Source of the DNA: Pempheris klunzingeri
Lineage: Eukaryota; Chordata; Actinopteri; Acropomatiformes; Pempheridae
Direction: 5' to 3'
Assembly (NCBI RefSeq): GCF_042242105.1
Contig: NC_092013.1
Coordinates: 17,931,618-17,995,617, forward strand
DNA: 64,000 nt
Under the pieces are notes generated by a model. The model did no database searches. It had not been told where the DNA came from and saw only the letters and a list, made by a program, of their open reading frames with translations. How positions within the stretch are numbered: position 1 is the first letter of the stretch; each line of letters starts with the position of its first letter. The translations under genes and the position numbers were made by a program. This document shows, one piece after another, positions 12,353 through 25,500 of the stretch.

Positions 12353-13459
12353 CCTGCCCCTTGCTCTGTGCACGGATGAAAAATGTCAAAATGATCAAAC
12401 AGCTAGGGGCTTTGTTTGTGTTTGTGTGCAGTTTGTATTTGTTTTTGGGCATAGAAATATGTTTTGTGCATGGGAGTTATTATCTGTGCAGTCTGCATAC
12501 AGTTTATTAAAGGATTGAAGGATTTATTGAAGGATTACTGGACTAAGAGGGCCCTGTCGTGGATCGGAAAAGGCTGGTAATTTGTTTTTATCATTAGTTA
12601 TTAGAGATTTTAAAAAACTGTCAAGTAAAACAGCAGGAGACTGGTCTCACCTGTTGGGTACATAATCTACTAGGGTGGGGCTGTTGGTGTTTACTTCTGA
12701 ATCAGGATGTAGATAAAAATATTTAACCATAATGCTAAAAACGACACCAGTGCTGAATTAAAAGTTGCTGTATGCTCTTTATCGCAGTCTGCATGGTTGA
12801 ACTGTCGGCTGTGTGCCAAAGGTGGTTAAAGAGGGCAGTAGCTGGCAGATGGCACCGATTTCCACCACGAAGCCCCTGATAGTGTCACACAAATACTGGC
12901 CTGTTGTTCTGTGTCTATTATCAGCAACTTAGAAAGAGGGCTTCTGTGCAGCAGTGGCTCAACCCCCCAACTTTGCCCCAGGCACTTTGGCAGGCTGTGC
13001 AAATTGAGGGCTCCAGGTGGGGTCCCATATGGCACGCTCACAGACCGGCAAGTCATCTCGTCAGGCAGATCTTTGATTGAGAAGCACAATGTTTCGATAA
13101 AAGGTCAAACCATCAGAGGGTCACCGCAGTGCATGGGATCAGGCTCTCACATGTCTTACCAAGACAGACACACATATTTACACTGTAAACACACGTCTGA
13201 GCAGACGCACACACACAAGACACCTGACATAATATTTAAATAATTCATGACTGATGTAAATAAGATAAAAAACGGCACACACCCTTCATAAGACGTCCAG
13301 CAACCGGTGAGTAACTGATCCGAAGTTGTTGAAAAGTGATCAGTATATTAACTCTTGAATACTATGATAGATACTAAACTAAACTAAACTAAACACATTT
13401 TTGTATGAATTATAGTTGCAGTTAGTTGCATAGTTGTCAGTTGCTTCTAATATCATTAA

Positions 13460-13477
13460 GGGGGGGGGGGGGGGGGG
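13460..13477. repeat. Poly-G run of 18
   Basis: Eighteen consecutive G bases, preceded by 'aaactaaact' repeats about 80 bases upstream. Length is likely to vary between individuals and may include sequencing error. Confidence 0.85.
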
Positions 13478-15240
13478 TCAGGCCATTTTTGTGACTGTCA
13501 GACATTTTAAGCAGTGCAAAGCTGAAAATGTAAGCAGGGTTTTTATAAATTTGAATGATGATCACATCTCTCTCCTCTCTTTATGGTGGCCACCTTAGCA
13601 TGTGGCCATTTGGAACAGCTATAAACACTTTGCTCAGATGTGGTTGGACAACACTTTATTTTGAACATGACACCCTCTTGATAAATGAAGTTGGCACATA
13701 TGATGAGTTTTGTCATCTTTTCCTCACTCAACAGTTTAGTTGAACAAAGGGTAAATCTGCATAAACTCAGCGTATTCCTTTGACTGTATCAAATGACATT
13801 TCAACTTAAAGCACAATACACCATCCTGTGATGTAATCCATCAGCACAAAGGCTAGAATTTGATATCCGTGAAAGAAGCAGTGGTCTAGCAGAACCCTGG
13901 GTCCCAGGTGAAGCTGGTGGGACTGGCCTTGTGGCCCCGTGGCCCCCTGTGGCCCCGCTGGGTTTGTTTTAGCTTTAGTTTCAGCCCTCGGCTCTCCACA
14001 TCTCTGCTGAGCTCCGCTCATCTTCCCTCCGGTGTCCTGCGGTTCCCATGGCCTTGTGCGCCCTCCTCCCAGGCCTCACCCTGAACCAGGAAGTGCCTTC
14101 ACGATCACGCACAGTCTTCGCGTTTGTGTGTTTGTGCATGTGTGAGCGTGGCCTACATGGCTGTTGCAGGGATGCAGCTGAAGTCAAGAGGACTCTGAAC
14201 AGGCGTCGCTTTCACTTTTGATCCCTGGAAAGTACAAGGAAATGCAAAGCACAACGGCACTTTCCTTATTTTTCCTCAGTGGTGAATGGGATCAGTGTTA
14301 TTCTCTTGAGCTTCACAGTCTGCCTGTGATGAAGGTCAGATCAGGGTCTCTGATGGCTGCAAAGTCTTAAGGGTCATTTCTGAAGTGGGAAAAATTACAG
14401 GAAACCAATGATAAACTTATGTTATAGATTAAAACTTGAATTGAAGCTAAAAAAAAATCTTGTTTTTTCACCCATGTTTCTTTTATATTACAAGAGGCTA
14501 CTAGTGACATGACGAACATTAAATCCCCTCCTTGCTGTCACATTTACAGTCTGTTTTATTTATCTTTATTTCACGGTCAATAACACAGATCTGCGGGTGT
14601 TTTTTTTTCTGTAGAGTTTTTATGGCCGTTTCATGGTAGAAATACATTTATTTACTTAGAAAACACTGTGAGCTGTCTTTGATGTTTTCAAAGCTGAGCA
14701 GGCGGCTCCATCAGATGGAGCTGAGATGGCACGAGATTTGTTTTCTCTGCTGTTCTGTCAGATATGCTGTTTTAGATGACATGAGATCAACACAAAAGTT
14801 ACTTCAAGCCATCTCAGGTTTTGTGATGCCAGTGACGGTAAAGCGTCTGTTGATCAGCGGACCATCACAGTTTCTGTCACTTTAGTCTCTTTCTCTCAGA
14901 CAGCTTTTACTTTTTTTCTCCCCCTCACCTTCATCTCTCTGTTGCTGTAAAACCCCGCTGCCCCTATAATTCATGACTGTCATCTGTCTCTGTCGTTGTG
15001 TTGTCAGCGAGGTCAGGGGTCAGGCAGTTAGCTGCAGCTTTGCCAGATTGGAATGGCCCAGAAGCAAAGAGAGAGACAGAAGGACAGAGAAAGAGATGAA
15101 ATTGATAAAAACACATCAGCCTGTTGTCTTATAGCACAAATACACAGGAGGAGTTCTAATGTTGCTAAAGGAAAAGCAGGTTTTTCTGTGTGCTGTTTTC
15201 ATCCTGTTTTTAGCTCCAAAACAGAACATTACACCCAAAT

Positions 15241-15619
15241 CTAATCATTGAACATTTCTTTCCAAAACAATGGGCATTCACAAGAGCATCAGTTATGTTT
15301 GGCTGGCGGTCGGTGTTACAGTTTATCCCAAAGGTGTTGGATGGGGTTGAGGTCAGAGCCCTGTATCAGGTCAGCCTAATTATTTTACACCAAACTACAG
15401 AAAACCATCCTTGATTCGTTTTGTTTTTTTTCGTCAATTGTCAAGTTGAAACAGAAGATGGCTTCCTTCACTGTTCCTGCAAAGTTTAAAATGCAGTATT
15501 GTCTGAAATATAGGTGGATGCTGTAAAATTAAGATATCCCTTCATACAAAATAATGGGACCAAGCCCAAACCCTGACAAAGAGTGTGGACAGTGTCCACA
15601 TACTTTCAGCCACACAGTG
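15241..15619. mobile_element. Decayed, internally deleted Tc1/mariner-like fragment
   Basis: The sequence carries the words 'gggcattcacaagagcatca', 'caaaggtgttggatggggtt' and a terminal 'gtgtccacatacttt' followed by 'cacacagtgta', which I recognise as a widespread teleost Tc1-like family (transposase on the minus strand). Only the C-terminal coding part and the right terminal repeat remain; the middle of the element is missing. A TA follows the terminus at 15620-15621. No open frame survives. Confidence 0.6.
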
Positions 15620-16099
15620 TAGATGACATTTTTACCCAAAACCTCCTAAGTGCAGCTCTAGTCACCGACAGTAAATCTTGCTTCAGACTGACTGGTACTT
15701 TGTGTGAGTTTGCTTTAGGATCTGCTGTCGAACAGACTGACCTCGTTCAGCTTCCTGCTTCGACTAATTCATGTGGCATTGGCCTTTTGACCTCCAGCTT
15801 ACTGAGCCAGGACCTCCCCTTCCCTCTCTTCTCTTCACCCTTTCCACTCTTTTATTCTTCCATTACTATACAGTGATAAAAAAAACTGTTATCAAAGTAT
15901 ATGTAATCTGATTTATTATGATATATTTGATTCTCAGAATATTCAAATGAAGAATAATAATTTAGATAAAATATCCAAGTTTTGTTTAATTCTGCAAATT
16001 ACGTGAATCCAATGAATAAATGACATAATACACCATATTTTTACAGAAATGCAGTAAAAAGATGATAACCTCAGTAAGAATTGTATTGCAAAATCTCTC

Positions 16100-16478
16100 C
16101 TGTCTAATCCTGTCATCCTCTCTTACTCTCTCCCGTCTCATCGTCTCATCATATCACCCAACAATCTTTTCTGCCAACTGCCATAACACTTTTTAACAAG
16201 TCAGCTCTGGCTGGCAGAGAGCTTTCAGCACCCTCTGCTATTTAACAAATATGTATTTCTGTTCTTTAACGTGCACTATAGTTTTTATTTTATTTTATTT
16301 AACTCGCACTTTGGTTTTAATCTTTGTATCAATTTATCTGCTTATTTATTAACTGCTTATTTATTGTTGTATTCATGGTGGTGGTCACTTTTTCTCGCTT
16401 TTGCTCTTTTGCTGCTGTAGCACCAGAATTTCCCCTCGGGGATCAGTTAAGTATTTCTATCTATCTATCTATCTATCT
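16100..16478 (+). mobile_element. 3' end of a non-LTR retrotransposon (LINE), with (ATCT)n tail
   Basis: The stretch ends in 'aatttcccctcggggatcag' followed by 'gtatttctatctatctatct', the hallmark 3' terminus of fish LINEs of the Rex/CR1/L2 type, with a tetranucleotide tail at 16458-16478. Upstream is the usual 3' UTR text with 'aacactttttaacaa' and 'gtgcactatagttttt'. The element is 5'-truncated with no reverse-transcriptase coding region. Inserted in the putative eya2 5' intron in the sense direction. Confidence 0.6.
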
Positions 16479-16815
16479 GAAATGTTGAAATCCCACAGAC
16501 ATTTTGAAAAACATCAGAGTGAATCAGCAGTGGCGTTTTTCCAAGAAACATTACCTGGTAGATTCCTGTAACTCATCATTTGGCTGCCAGAGTCTGTTAT
16601 GACGACACTCTCCATGTCAATACCACATTTGTCTCTATTTCTCTTTTTTTTCTGTCCATTTTAAAACCTGTTCACCTTTTGAACTGTGTGCATGGAGGAA
16701 ATGTCCTCTCCCCCCCTTCCTTATCCTGCTGCAGCAGGGCCCGAGGTGTGTCGCCATGTGTCAGTCACCTGCATACCTGTGTCCTGATGCTGTCTATTTG
16801 CTATTGTTTCCACAG

Positions 16816-16895
16816 GAGAGTTGACAGCTCAAGGGGAACCTGACTAACAGCAGTGTGACGGGATAAAGAGGATAAAGCTCTCTCGACAGAGGCAG
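16816..16895 (+). other. eya2: Candidate non-coding 5' UTR exon of eya2
   Basis: An 80-base segment is bounded by a good acceptor (ttgtttccacag, AG at 16814-16815) and a good donor (ggcag then gtgaga, GT at 16896). All three forward frames contain stops (for example gag agt tga), so if it is an exon it is untranslated. It lies 1.1 kb upstream of the exon with the MAAYGQTQ start. A second, weaker micro-exon candidate (17393-17412, between ttctatttcag-like sequence and gtgagg) lies between. Needs transcript support. Confidence 0.3.
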
Positions 16896-17975
16896 GTGAG
16901 AGAGCAAAACTACAAAGGAGAGAGTGAAGAGCTGTTGGCTTGCTGGAGTTACTGCAGACAGAACAGATTATATGCCCTCGAAATAAACCCTTGCAAAATG
17001 ATAAACGCCAGTCATCAGGACTGATCATTTATTTGTTTGTTTTTGTCAGATTTGTTTTGATTATACCTTAATGGATATTATGATTTGAATATTGTTAAGT
17101 GCAGGTGGAATATTTGTAGCTCTTAGAAGTTTTCAAAGTTGGATTTTATAAAAACTGCATTCAGTTTTCGAATTGACCATTTTGTCAGATTAGATTATTA
17201 GGGAATAATCTTGTAAAAAAAAAAAATCTGTTTTATGTCATGCTAATATGAGAGAAGCACTTAATTACAATTCCATTAGATTAAAGTTTAATCTAATTTT
17301 AATGGCATTGTTAGTTTCCTGGCTGGTTTCACTGTTAATTTCCTGACAAAGCCCTTTCTTGCCTCATCCACAGGGCTCCTTATCTATTTCAGAATCATCA
17401 GACCTACTGCAGGTGAGGTTTCAATGACGTTTTCCACAGAAATTCAAAGTGGAGTTGCATTGCTTCCATTGTACTACAATGCAACATTTATAATTCCGGC
17501 TACCACCAGCTAACATTTAGCACTATCACAAAGGAAATGCTACTACTATCTTTTGATTTAACCTTAAACTGTGTGATGTTAAATGTCCACTCATTTAAGT
17601 GTAGCAGACTAAGACCTGCATGGGACCTGCAGGCTTCCATGTAGTAGTTTTCTTTTAATGATTAAGTCCTTCTTCTTCATTTCATGGTAGAAGTAGCAAA
17701 AATTCAAACCATCTATTCTGATTTTACCGGTGTATGTATCCCAGTGGAGTTCTCTTTGGTCTGTTTGCAGCGTTAGTTGCTTTGATCTGTAAAAGAAAGA
17801 GGCATGTTTGCGTGTTTCTGCCAGACCAGTACGCTCCTCCTCACACTCAGACCTACCTGTGACGAAAACAAAAACAGAAGTTCCATTGTAACAGATAAAG
17901 AGAAGGAGAACTTGTCTCAAAAAGTTTCCTCATTATTTCTTCCTGCTTCAAGATCAGCTGACGGGCAGAAGTGTC

Positions 17976-19526
17976 ATGGCTGCGTATGGACAGACTCAGT
18001 ACAGCCCCGCCCTCCAGTCTGCAGGGCCATACACACCTTACGCTCACCACACGCAGGGCTACAGCATGCCATCCTACAGTAAGTACAATTTAAGTTTAAG
18101 TTTGTGAGTTACTTTGACAATAATCTCATAAGCAAGAGTGTTTGTAATAAGTGGCATATGGGTACATCTAAATATCTGATTTTTTGCATCAGATTCTACA
18201 AGTTTGTGTCGCTCTGGCTATTTTTCTAAAACTTAAAATTCAAGTCGATTTTATTTATGTATCACAACACAAATCACAATTTACCTCAGAGGGCTTTATA
18301 ATGTGTACAGTGTAGGACACCCTCTATCCTTAGACACTCGATCGGGATAAAGAAAAACTCCCCTCTAAACCCCTTTAATGGGGAAAAAAGGAAGAAACCT
18401 CGTGAAGAGCAACAGAGGAGTGATCCCTCTCTCAGGACGGACAGACATGCAAGAGATGTTGGTTGTACAAAAAAGTTCACTTTGTCTTTTGTATTATTGA
18501 ATCAACAAGACACAATAACAGTACAGAACGCTGAACAACATTGAACTGCAAAGGAATTCAGCTGCATTGCACTGTTACATTACAAAACAAAATAGGTAGA
18601 CACAAGGGGGAATGAGACCGATGATAGATGCTCTGTAACACGTACACACATAGAAGTGTCAAACGTACGTATGTTGAGTTCAAAGCGTATGATCGGAGTT
18701 GCTGACGTGTCCACATTCAAGAAACAGACGAAGCCACTTCCTAAAACTTGTAGAGTACAGAATAAAAGTACACGATAACCAGAGCAGACACATTATGCAC
18801 AATCCAAAATTAATGTGCTGTCATGGCTTCGTAATTTGATATAATTAACTTACATGCAAAGACAAAACTTCTTTGCAGCTCACCTTCACGAGACCAAACA
18901 AATTCATCCTCAGTTTTCTTACTGACATTCTCTCCATACTTAGACATCAAAACAGAAGACGGCCTGAGTCACTCTCCAGGACAGACGGGACTTCTGGGCT
19001 ACTCAAACTTCAGCAGCACTCCTCCCAGTCAGAGTCTCTACAGCTACTCACACGCCCATGGTTAGTCTGAAACATTGTATGCACTGAATGTATGGACACA
19101 CTATCACAAACACTGGCACACAAATGTCATATACACCGTCTTTGATTTGAATTTTACTGGAAGAAGCATCCATCTTTTTTCTCCTCTCGTCTCCTCATCT
19201 TTTTCTCTTTTCCTCTCCTTCTCTCTGCCACACCTGTTCCCCATTAGCTGCGGTCTGGACTCCTGGCGTCAAAAGTCTCCCCACCCCTCCTCTTTTCTCG
19301 GGGTCAGGCCCCCTTTCTCCGCTAGGACCAACAACACAGCATGCAAGCGCTTGTGTCTGAGACACAGAGAAAAACAGAAAACATATAGGCAGAGAGGAAC
19401 AGAAATATAGAGGATGGAGGAAACAATGATAACGGAGAGCACAGGAGATAGACAGAGGGTCTTTAAACGAAGATGCGGTATGCTTGAGAGTGTGTGCAGC
19501 CAGCTGCCCACGCATGGCTGTGTATG

Positions 19527-19573
<47 letters not shown>

Positions 19574-22500
19574 ATCTCTGCTGTACACATTCCTCAGTTG
19601 TCCAGCGCCCAAAGCATGACTCGCTCAGTGCGACTTTATGGCTTTGAAAGCAGCATGAAATTGACCTTGTGTGTGAGAGGGGAGAGGTTAAGGTGCAGGA
19701 GGGGTGAGGAGGGGAGAGTAGGTTTAAAGTTGCAGATGGGGGGGGGTGGGCTGACCCTGTTTCCACTGTATTCCACTGACTTTGTTTTCCCCATTTTGCT
19801 ACATACTGTATATCACAGCTTTTTAAAAGGCTTAGGTATTTTATAAGTACTCTAATAACTGGAATATGAGAATTTTTATTGTGGGCCAATGCATTTTCAT
19901 ACCATCTGTTAACTCTTTCAAGAGATAGTCTTTCCTACTTTTGTCACACACTGGTGTGGCTTTATGTCTATGAAACCCACTGATGTTTGGTTGTTTTTTT
20001 TTTTCACTAAGGTTTGTTGGGTTTCACCAAAACTAATGTCATTCCCACAGCTGCTCACCAACCACAAGCTGATCTTACTTGGAATTTGAATGAATAAGTC
20101 CAGCTTATTTGCTCAGTGATAACAGAATTATACTCACCAAGTTAATTGCTGAATCAGGAAACAAAGCAAAGGTTGCACTGCTGATCAGTGTTGTTGAATT
20201 AAATCCCTTTCACGATATCCCAGATATACAGTAAAAACCAAATTTAGTAGTTTGCCAGCCTGACTCAGACCCCAAATTTAAAAGGTTGGAATATAATTTG
20301 ATTTAATATTCTGGAAGAACTTCAAAATCCACCTAAAGAATTACTGAGCGTTACGGTTCCCTCTTTTCCTGAGAATAGTAGATTGACAAATGTCAGCGCA
20401 ACATCCACTTACCAGCCTTTTCCAGAGCTTTCATCCAGAAGACGTTTGCTCAGTTGTCATGGAGATGGTTGAACTGTCATCACATGACCTAAGTATGAAA
20501 CTTTAGTCATGTGATAACATGTAGTAGCACATGGGGGGGAGAACGTAACCCATGTGTCTGCTCTGGGATGCTCTTTGATGCGAATGCCCCCGTCGACCTT
20601 TTTCCTTGTCGGTCATTTTTCAGCCTGTCCTAGATGACTCCAGTTTTTACATATCTCTTCCTCTTTAAGAGAATACTCACATGTCAGACATTATACGGGA
20701 ATGTAAATACTCATGTAAACACACTTTTGGTGAAAGATCTTACAAACTGCAAAGCCTTCAGTGACTGCGATCCACTGGAGCGACAGTGTAGTTTTGAGCT
20801 TGAAACACGCTGTTCCTAAACAAAATAAGTTTGTTTGAATACTTTTATGCATAAATCATTAACTGCAAACTTCAAACGGTAATAAACTGCCACAACAACC
20901 AAATGTTTGTAGGATTTCTGAATGTTTCCATGTCATCCATTATACTGTACACAATACACAAGCACGCACACACAGGCACACACGCCACAAAAAGCCACCG
21001 AACACGTACTGTACACTGTGTGCACAACTGAAACCAAATGGGGACTATGGGAGCCTTTTTGTGTTTACTCGAGAGACCTCCTGTATTTTTCCTTTAGTTG
21101 CTTTGAAGGCTGTTGTGTTGTCCGGGGAGGTTTCAGTGTGGTTCTTCCATTGAGTCATTATTCTCCTGTTTGTCATGCACTGTGTAGAGGAGAAAAATAA
21201 ATGGGGAGCAAGTGAGAGCAGTAGTGGACTGATGAAATGATGGAGAGTAAACTTCAGGAAGTGAATCTTGAAAATGTATCAGCAAGGTTCAGGTCCAGGA
21301 TGTTGCACAGCTAGCAGTCAAAACAAACACCAATATTGATTTTTCAAAACCAACATCTCCAAGTACTTAAACTGCATAGAATTATTTGTGCTTCCCTCCT
21401 TCGCAATTATTTGCAAATGTTATTTGACCTGTTTGGATACAGATGCTCTTATTGCAGTGCACACAGTCACCTGCATAAGGAACTGTAAAGATATATCTTG
21501 TCAATAATAAAGTGTTGCCTATCTAGATGTCCATCCTTCCTTATGTATACCCACTTATCCTTGAGCTGAAGCCAATCCCAGCTGATAAGAGGGAGCAGGG
21601 TACCTCCTCCTCTGCCAACTCAACTGTGATTGACAGGACACACCTACAGGCCCCAATTAAACAGGGAGAACATAGATAGATACTTTATTCACCCCCGAGG
21701 GGAATTTCAGGCAAATGCAAACTCCAGAGGCTAACCACTGCCCTACAATGCGGCCAATATCTGAATGTGCACATGCTTATTATAAGTGGATCATAAGTGC
21801 ATTTACTCAAGTACTTAAGTAAAATCTTGAGTTACTTGTACTTTAGTTAAATATTTCCTTTTGATGCAACTTTATACTTCTATTCCGCTACATTTCAGAC
21901 AGAGATATAGTAGTTTTTAATCCACTACATTTATTTGATTTATTTGTTTTTTTTGTTACTAGTTAGTTGTGATAATACATAAAATGAACACATTAGTGTA
22001 TCAGTAATATTAGTAATTTATTGTCATTATATTATTTTGAAATGGGCCTTTCTGCATAATGAGTACTTTGATTTTTGGTGCCTTGTTTATATTCTGATGC
22101 TAATACTTTTGTAGTTGTGGTATTGTAATAGTTCTTACATGAAGCCGTTGCTAAGCCATTGTATGAGAAGCCACACACAATTCACTCCTCAATTCACACT
22201 CACTCAGTTCATGTCAACAGTTCCTCTGTTCCTCCGTATGGCTAGCCTTTCTGCTGAGTTTGCTACATTTTCTCTTGTAACACTTTTAAATATCCAGCTA
22301 ACTGAGACACAGAAGGAATGGAATGAAAAAAAAGAAAAATAATTTGACAAATAAACAGTACAGACAGACTTGACAGAAAGATGCAGGGTGAGGCAGCATC
22401 ACTTATGGGGATATCGCTCGGAGAAACACATTCCTGCCTTGGCTTGATTAGACTGTGAAGACTCCCAGAGCAGCAGCAGCAGCAGCAGCAGTCTTTCCCA

Positions 22501-25500
22501 CCTGTATTGTTGTGTCAAACATAAATCTCACTGCCAAGCCCCTGCAGCATTGAGCTGTCACTGAGGAAGGAGTCAAAGTTTACTGCTCATTACTTCCTCC
22601 GCAGTGTCATAGATCAGATCAGATGTGAAATTTTATACGCAGTTGATTCATCAATATAAGGTTTAACGCAGGCAGATCCGCCAGTGAGTTTGTTCTCGAT
22701 GCTGCGTGATGTTGTTACCTCAGTCTGACCTTTGTCTTCACATCATTTCTCAGGTGGTGGTATTTCACCTGGAATTTTTCAAGGCACCCATGCAATCTCC
22801 AGTTCAACCCCATTCACCCCCACCCAGCAGGTGAGTTATGTAACTCAAGCAAGAATTCTTACTGCCAAGACAAATAATATAATGATAAATATAATATAAT
22901 TTAGCTACTGTCACAGCTGTCTTATGTCAATCATATTTCAATGACACTGACTAATTAAAGTCATTGCTTTCTTGTCGACAGGAGTTTTCAGCGTACTCAA
23001 GCTATAGTCAGAGTCAGTACTCTCCGTATTATAACTCACATCACTACAACAGCCCCTACCTATCCAGCAGCAACATCAGCCCTGCTGCCATCACGTCTCC
23101 ATTAGCCTATCAGCACACAGAACACCCGGTCATGCTGCCCAATCACAGCCCGGAGTCACACACAGGTAAGATCTGACGGGATTTTTATGATGTTGAAGTT
23201 GTTTTATTTGTTGTTTTTCATGCCTCATATGCAAACAATTCTTATGCACTACCAACCTACTGAATCTTCAAACTTAAAACTTTATAGTGCGCTTAGCTTT
23301 TCCCTAAACAGCAACACACTTAACATGGACTGTACCGGGCCTGACAAAGGGAAGTCATGTAGAGTATGACTACCAATAAAGGACCAGACACACAATAATA
23401 ATAGTTTTAAAAACTATTTGAATGACATTTCAATGTGATTTTGCCGCAGCAGCAGCAGCAGACTGGTATATCCTAACTTTTAGTCTCTGTTATGTCCCAA
23501 AAACCCTGGATCCTACACTTCCCATAATGCAACCCAGCAGCATCTTTTGTATTCACCATGACAAGTAAACTGACATGCAAATCAGAATCTGAAAAAAATC
23601 GTTATTTCATAGAAACTGATTAGCAGCTTTGTTTTGTGGGTGTGTTGTTCTAGGAGAGTACCACCCGCCGCCCAGCCCCCCCACGCCAGGTAAAGAGGAT
23701 GGGGTCCCAGCACGAAGGGGGTCAGATGGGAAGTTGAGGGGGAGAAAAAGAGTGAGTGACCCCGCTCCACCTCTGGACTCTGATATAGAGGTAAACACAC
23801 GCTCACACAGTGTTGAAAATTGTCAGTATTTCTCTACAGTATTTATCTTTCTCTCTCTCTCGCTCACGCACATAAACTTTCATGAGGCTTACATTACATA
23901 TCTGTTATCTCACTGCAGCGTGTGTTTATCTGGGACCTGGATGAAACCATCATCATTTTCCATTCGCTGCTCACAGGAACCTTCTCCTCACGATTTGGCA
24001 AGGTACAGTAACACAGCCTCTCCCTTTGTCATTTACCGTAAGAAGTATGTGCTGTAGCTCATCACACTTTGACAACAGTTAGTCATGCAGCAGGTAGGCA
24101 CAGTCTGGCACAAAACCCTCGCAACAACAAACCAGTGTAATCTTGCTTTTGTCAAATCACCCTTTGTCTAAGCGCCGAAGTGCTTATTTGACTAACAGTC
24201 AAAGGTTTGGCTGCCCGAGTCGACTCCACAACCTTTGGGTCTCATCCCCCAGCATTTTCACACGCTGACTGTTTTGCCTTTCTGCCCTCTTGTTTCTTTT
24301 CATAATGCACCGGGGTTGTTTAGCTACCCCAGCATCCAGCGGCGTGATTGACAGCCAGCGGGACCTTTACATAACAGACAGGCAGCTGACAAGGGGCGGA
24401 CAGTGGTGCGTTTCTTGGTTTTGGCCGTGGATCTGTGTTTTGAATTCTCACGGTCCCCCTGCGGGTTGACACAAGGCTGATGGGAGTTTGAGAGCAGTGT
24501 TTCTGATCGGTTCAGCCCCCGGCAGGCCATGCATGCCGTTGTTTCTTTTTCTTTCTTTTCTGCCAAGGAGGGAGGGGTGGAGAGGGGTGAAGAGAAACAG
24601 GGAGGAGGAGACAAGGAGGGAGAGAGATAGAGTGAGAGAGTGGATGTGTTGAAATGTGACTCATGTGCCAAAAATTCCTGATTCCTCCCACCACCCAAAC
24701 ACCCCGCTGCTGGATCCAGGGAAGCTCAGTTGGACAGACTCTGACATCAAAACTCAGACATGCAGCAGAGGAATCGAATGAGTGACAGCGGAAAAACAGA
24801 TTAACAGTCCAAAGCGTCAAGACAGTTTACAAGCTAGAGACGCTTTTTCCTTTTCTTTTCTCCCTCTTATATTTGCAGCGAACTCCTTCTACTCCGACAC
24901 CCATAATGCAGTTTTTTTTCTCTGACATTAATTATCTCCAATTCACTGCTTTCTGTCGTGCTCTCTTTCCACTTTTAACCGCCGAGGCTCTTCCCATTAG
25001 AGTCAACCTATTAAAGTCTTATCATAAACAAATGTTTGGATCTATACGTAAAGGCAAGTCTGGGCCCAGCGTGCAGGAAAGACTAATGGGTGTGTTGAAA
25101 GACAGTTGTTTTCACCAGCTTGGTGAGCCAGAGGTGAATGGAGATCCACATGAGGAGCTGATTCCCTCCCCTGTTAAAGGTCTTCCATTATCTCATCTAT
25201 CATACAGCACAACGCTCTGTCCTCTGGCGTATGCTTTTTTTTTCTCCCCAAAAGCATTGTCGTTCATCTCGAACCTTCGCTGCGTAAGACAAAAGGTGGG
25301 AACTGAATGCTTTTTGTCCTCCCTTTCCGCCTGTTTTTGTCTTTCTTCTTAAATTCTTTTCTGGGATTATCAGAAGAGGCTTTAATTTGCCCCTCGGTAT
25401 AGACCTGCCCTTGCTTTTGGAGGCAGGTGATTACAGATCATTATTTCAATTATTAGACAAGCAGAACAATTGCTGCTTAAGCCTTTAACCCCTCCCTCTT

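Larger units (their letters stand above)
6210..16815 (+). other. eya2: Putative long 5' intron of eya2
   Basis: No coding exon is recognised. The interval holds microsatellites (8279-8346, 9413-9449, 9737-9761, 10139-10187, 11157-11183), a poly-G run (13460-13477), a GC-rich block (about 10500-10690), and dispersed repeats at 12110-12352, 15241-15619 and 16100-16478. Low-repeat stretches at 7070-7345 and 7905-8265 look like conserved non-coding elements by composition and are listed as findings. Intron status rests on the assumption that the exon ending at 6209 belongs to eya2. Confidence 0.4.

Noticed and set aside
17374-17412. 39-base (or 20-base) possible micro-exon before the eya2 start exon
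   Set aside because: Splice-like borders exist, but neither length keeps a frame into MAAYGQTQ, so it is not supported as coding; kept only as a note in the 5' exon entry.
18286-18480. 64-codon minus-strand frame
   Set aside because: It lies wholly inside a dispersed fish repeat.
19195-19889. 206- and 131-codon minus-strand frames
   Set aside because: They run through the (TG)n tract, which reads as His-Thr repeats, and lack recognisable domains.
24873-25352. 159-codon open frame on the plus strand within an eya2 intron
   Set aside because: No similarity to any family I know, biased toward Ser/Leu/Phe, no splice or promoter context; most likely chance.
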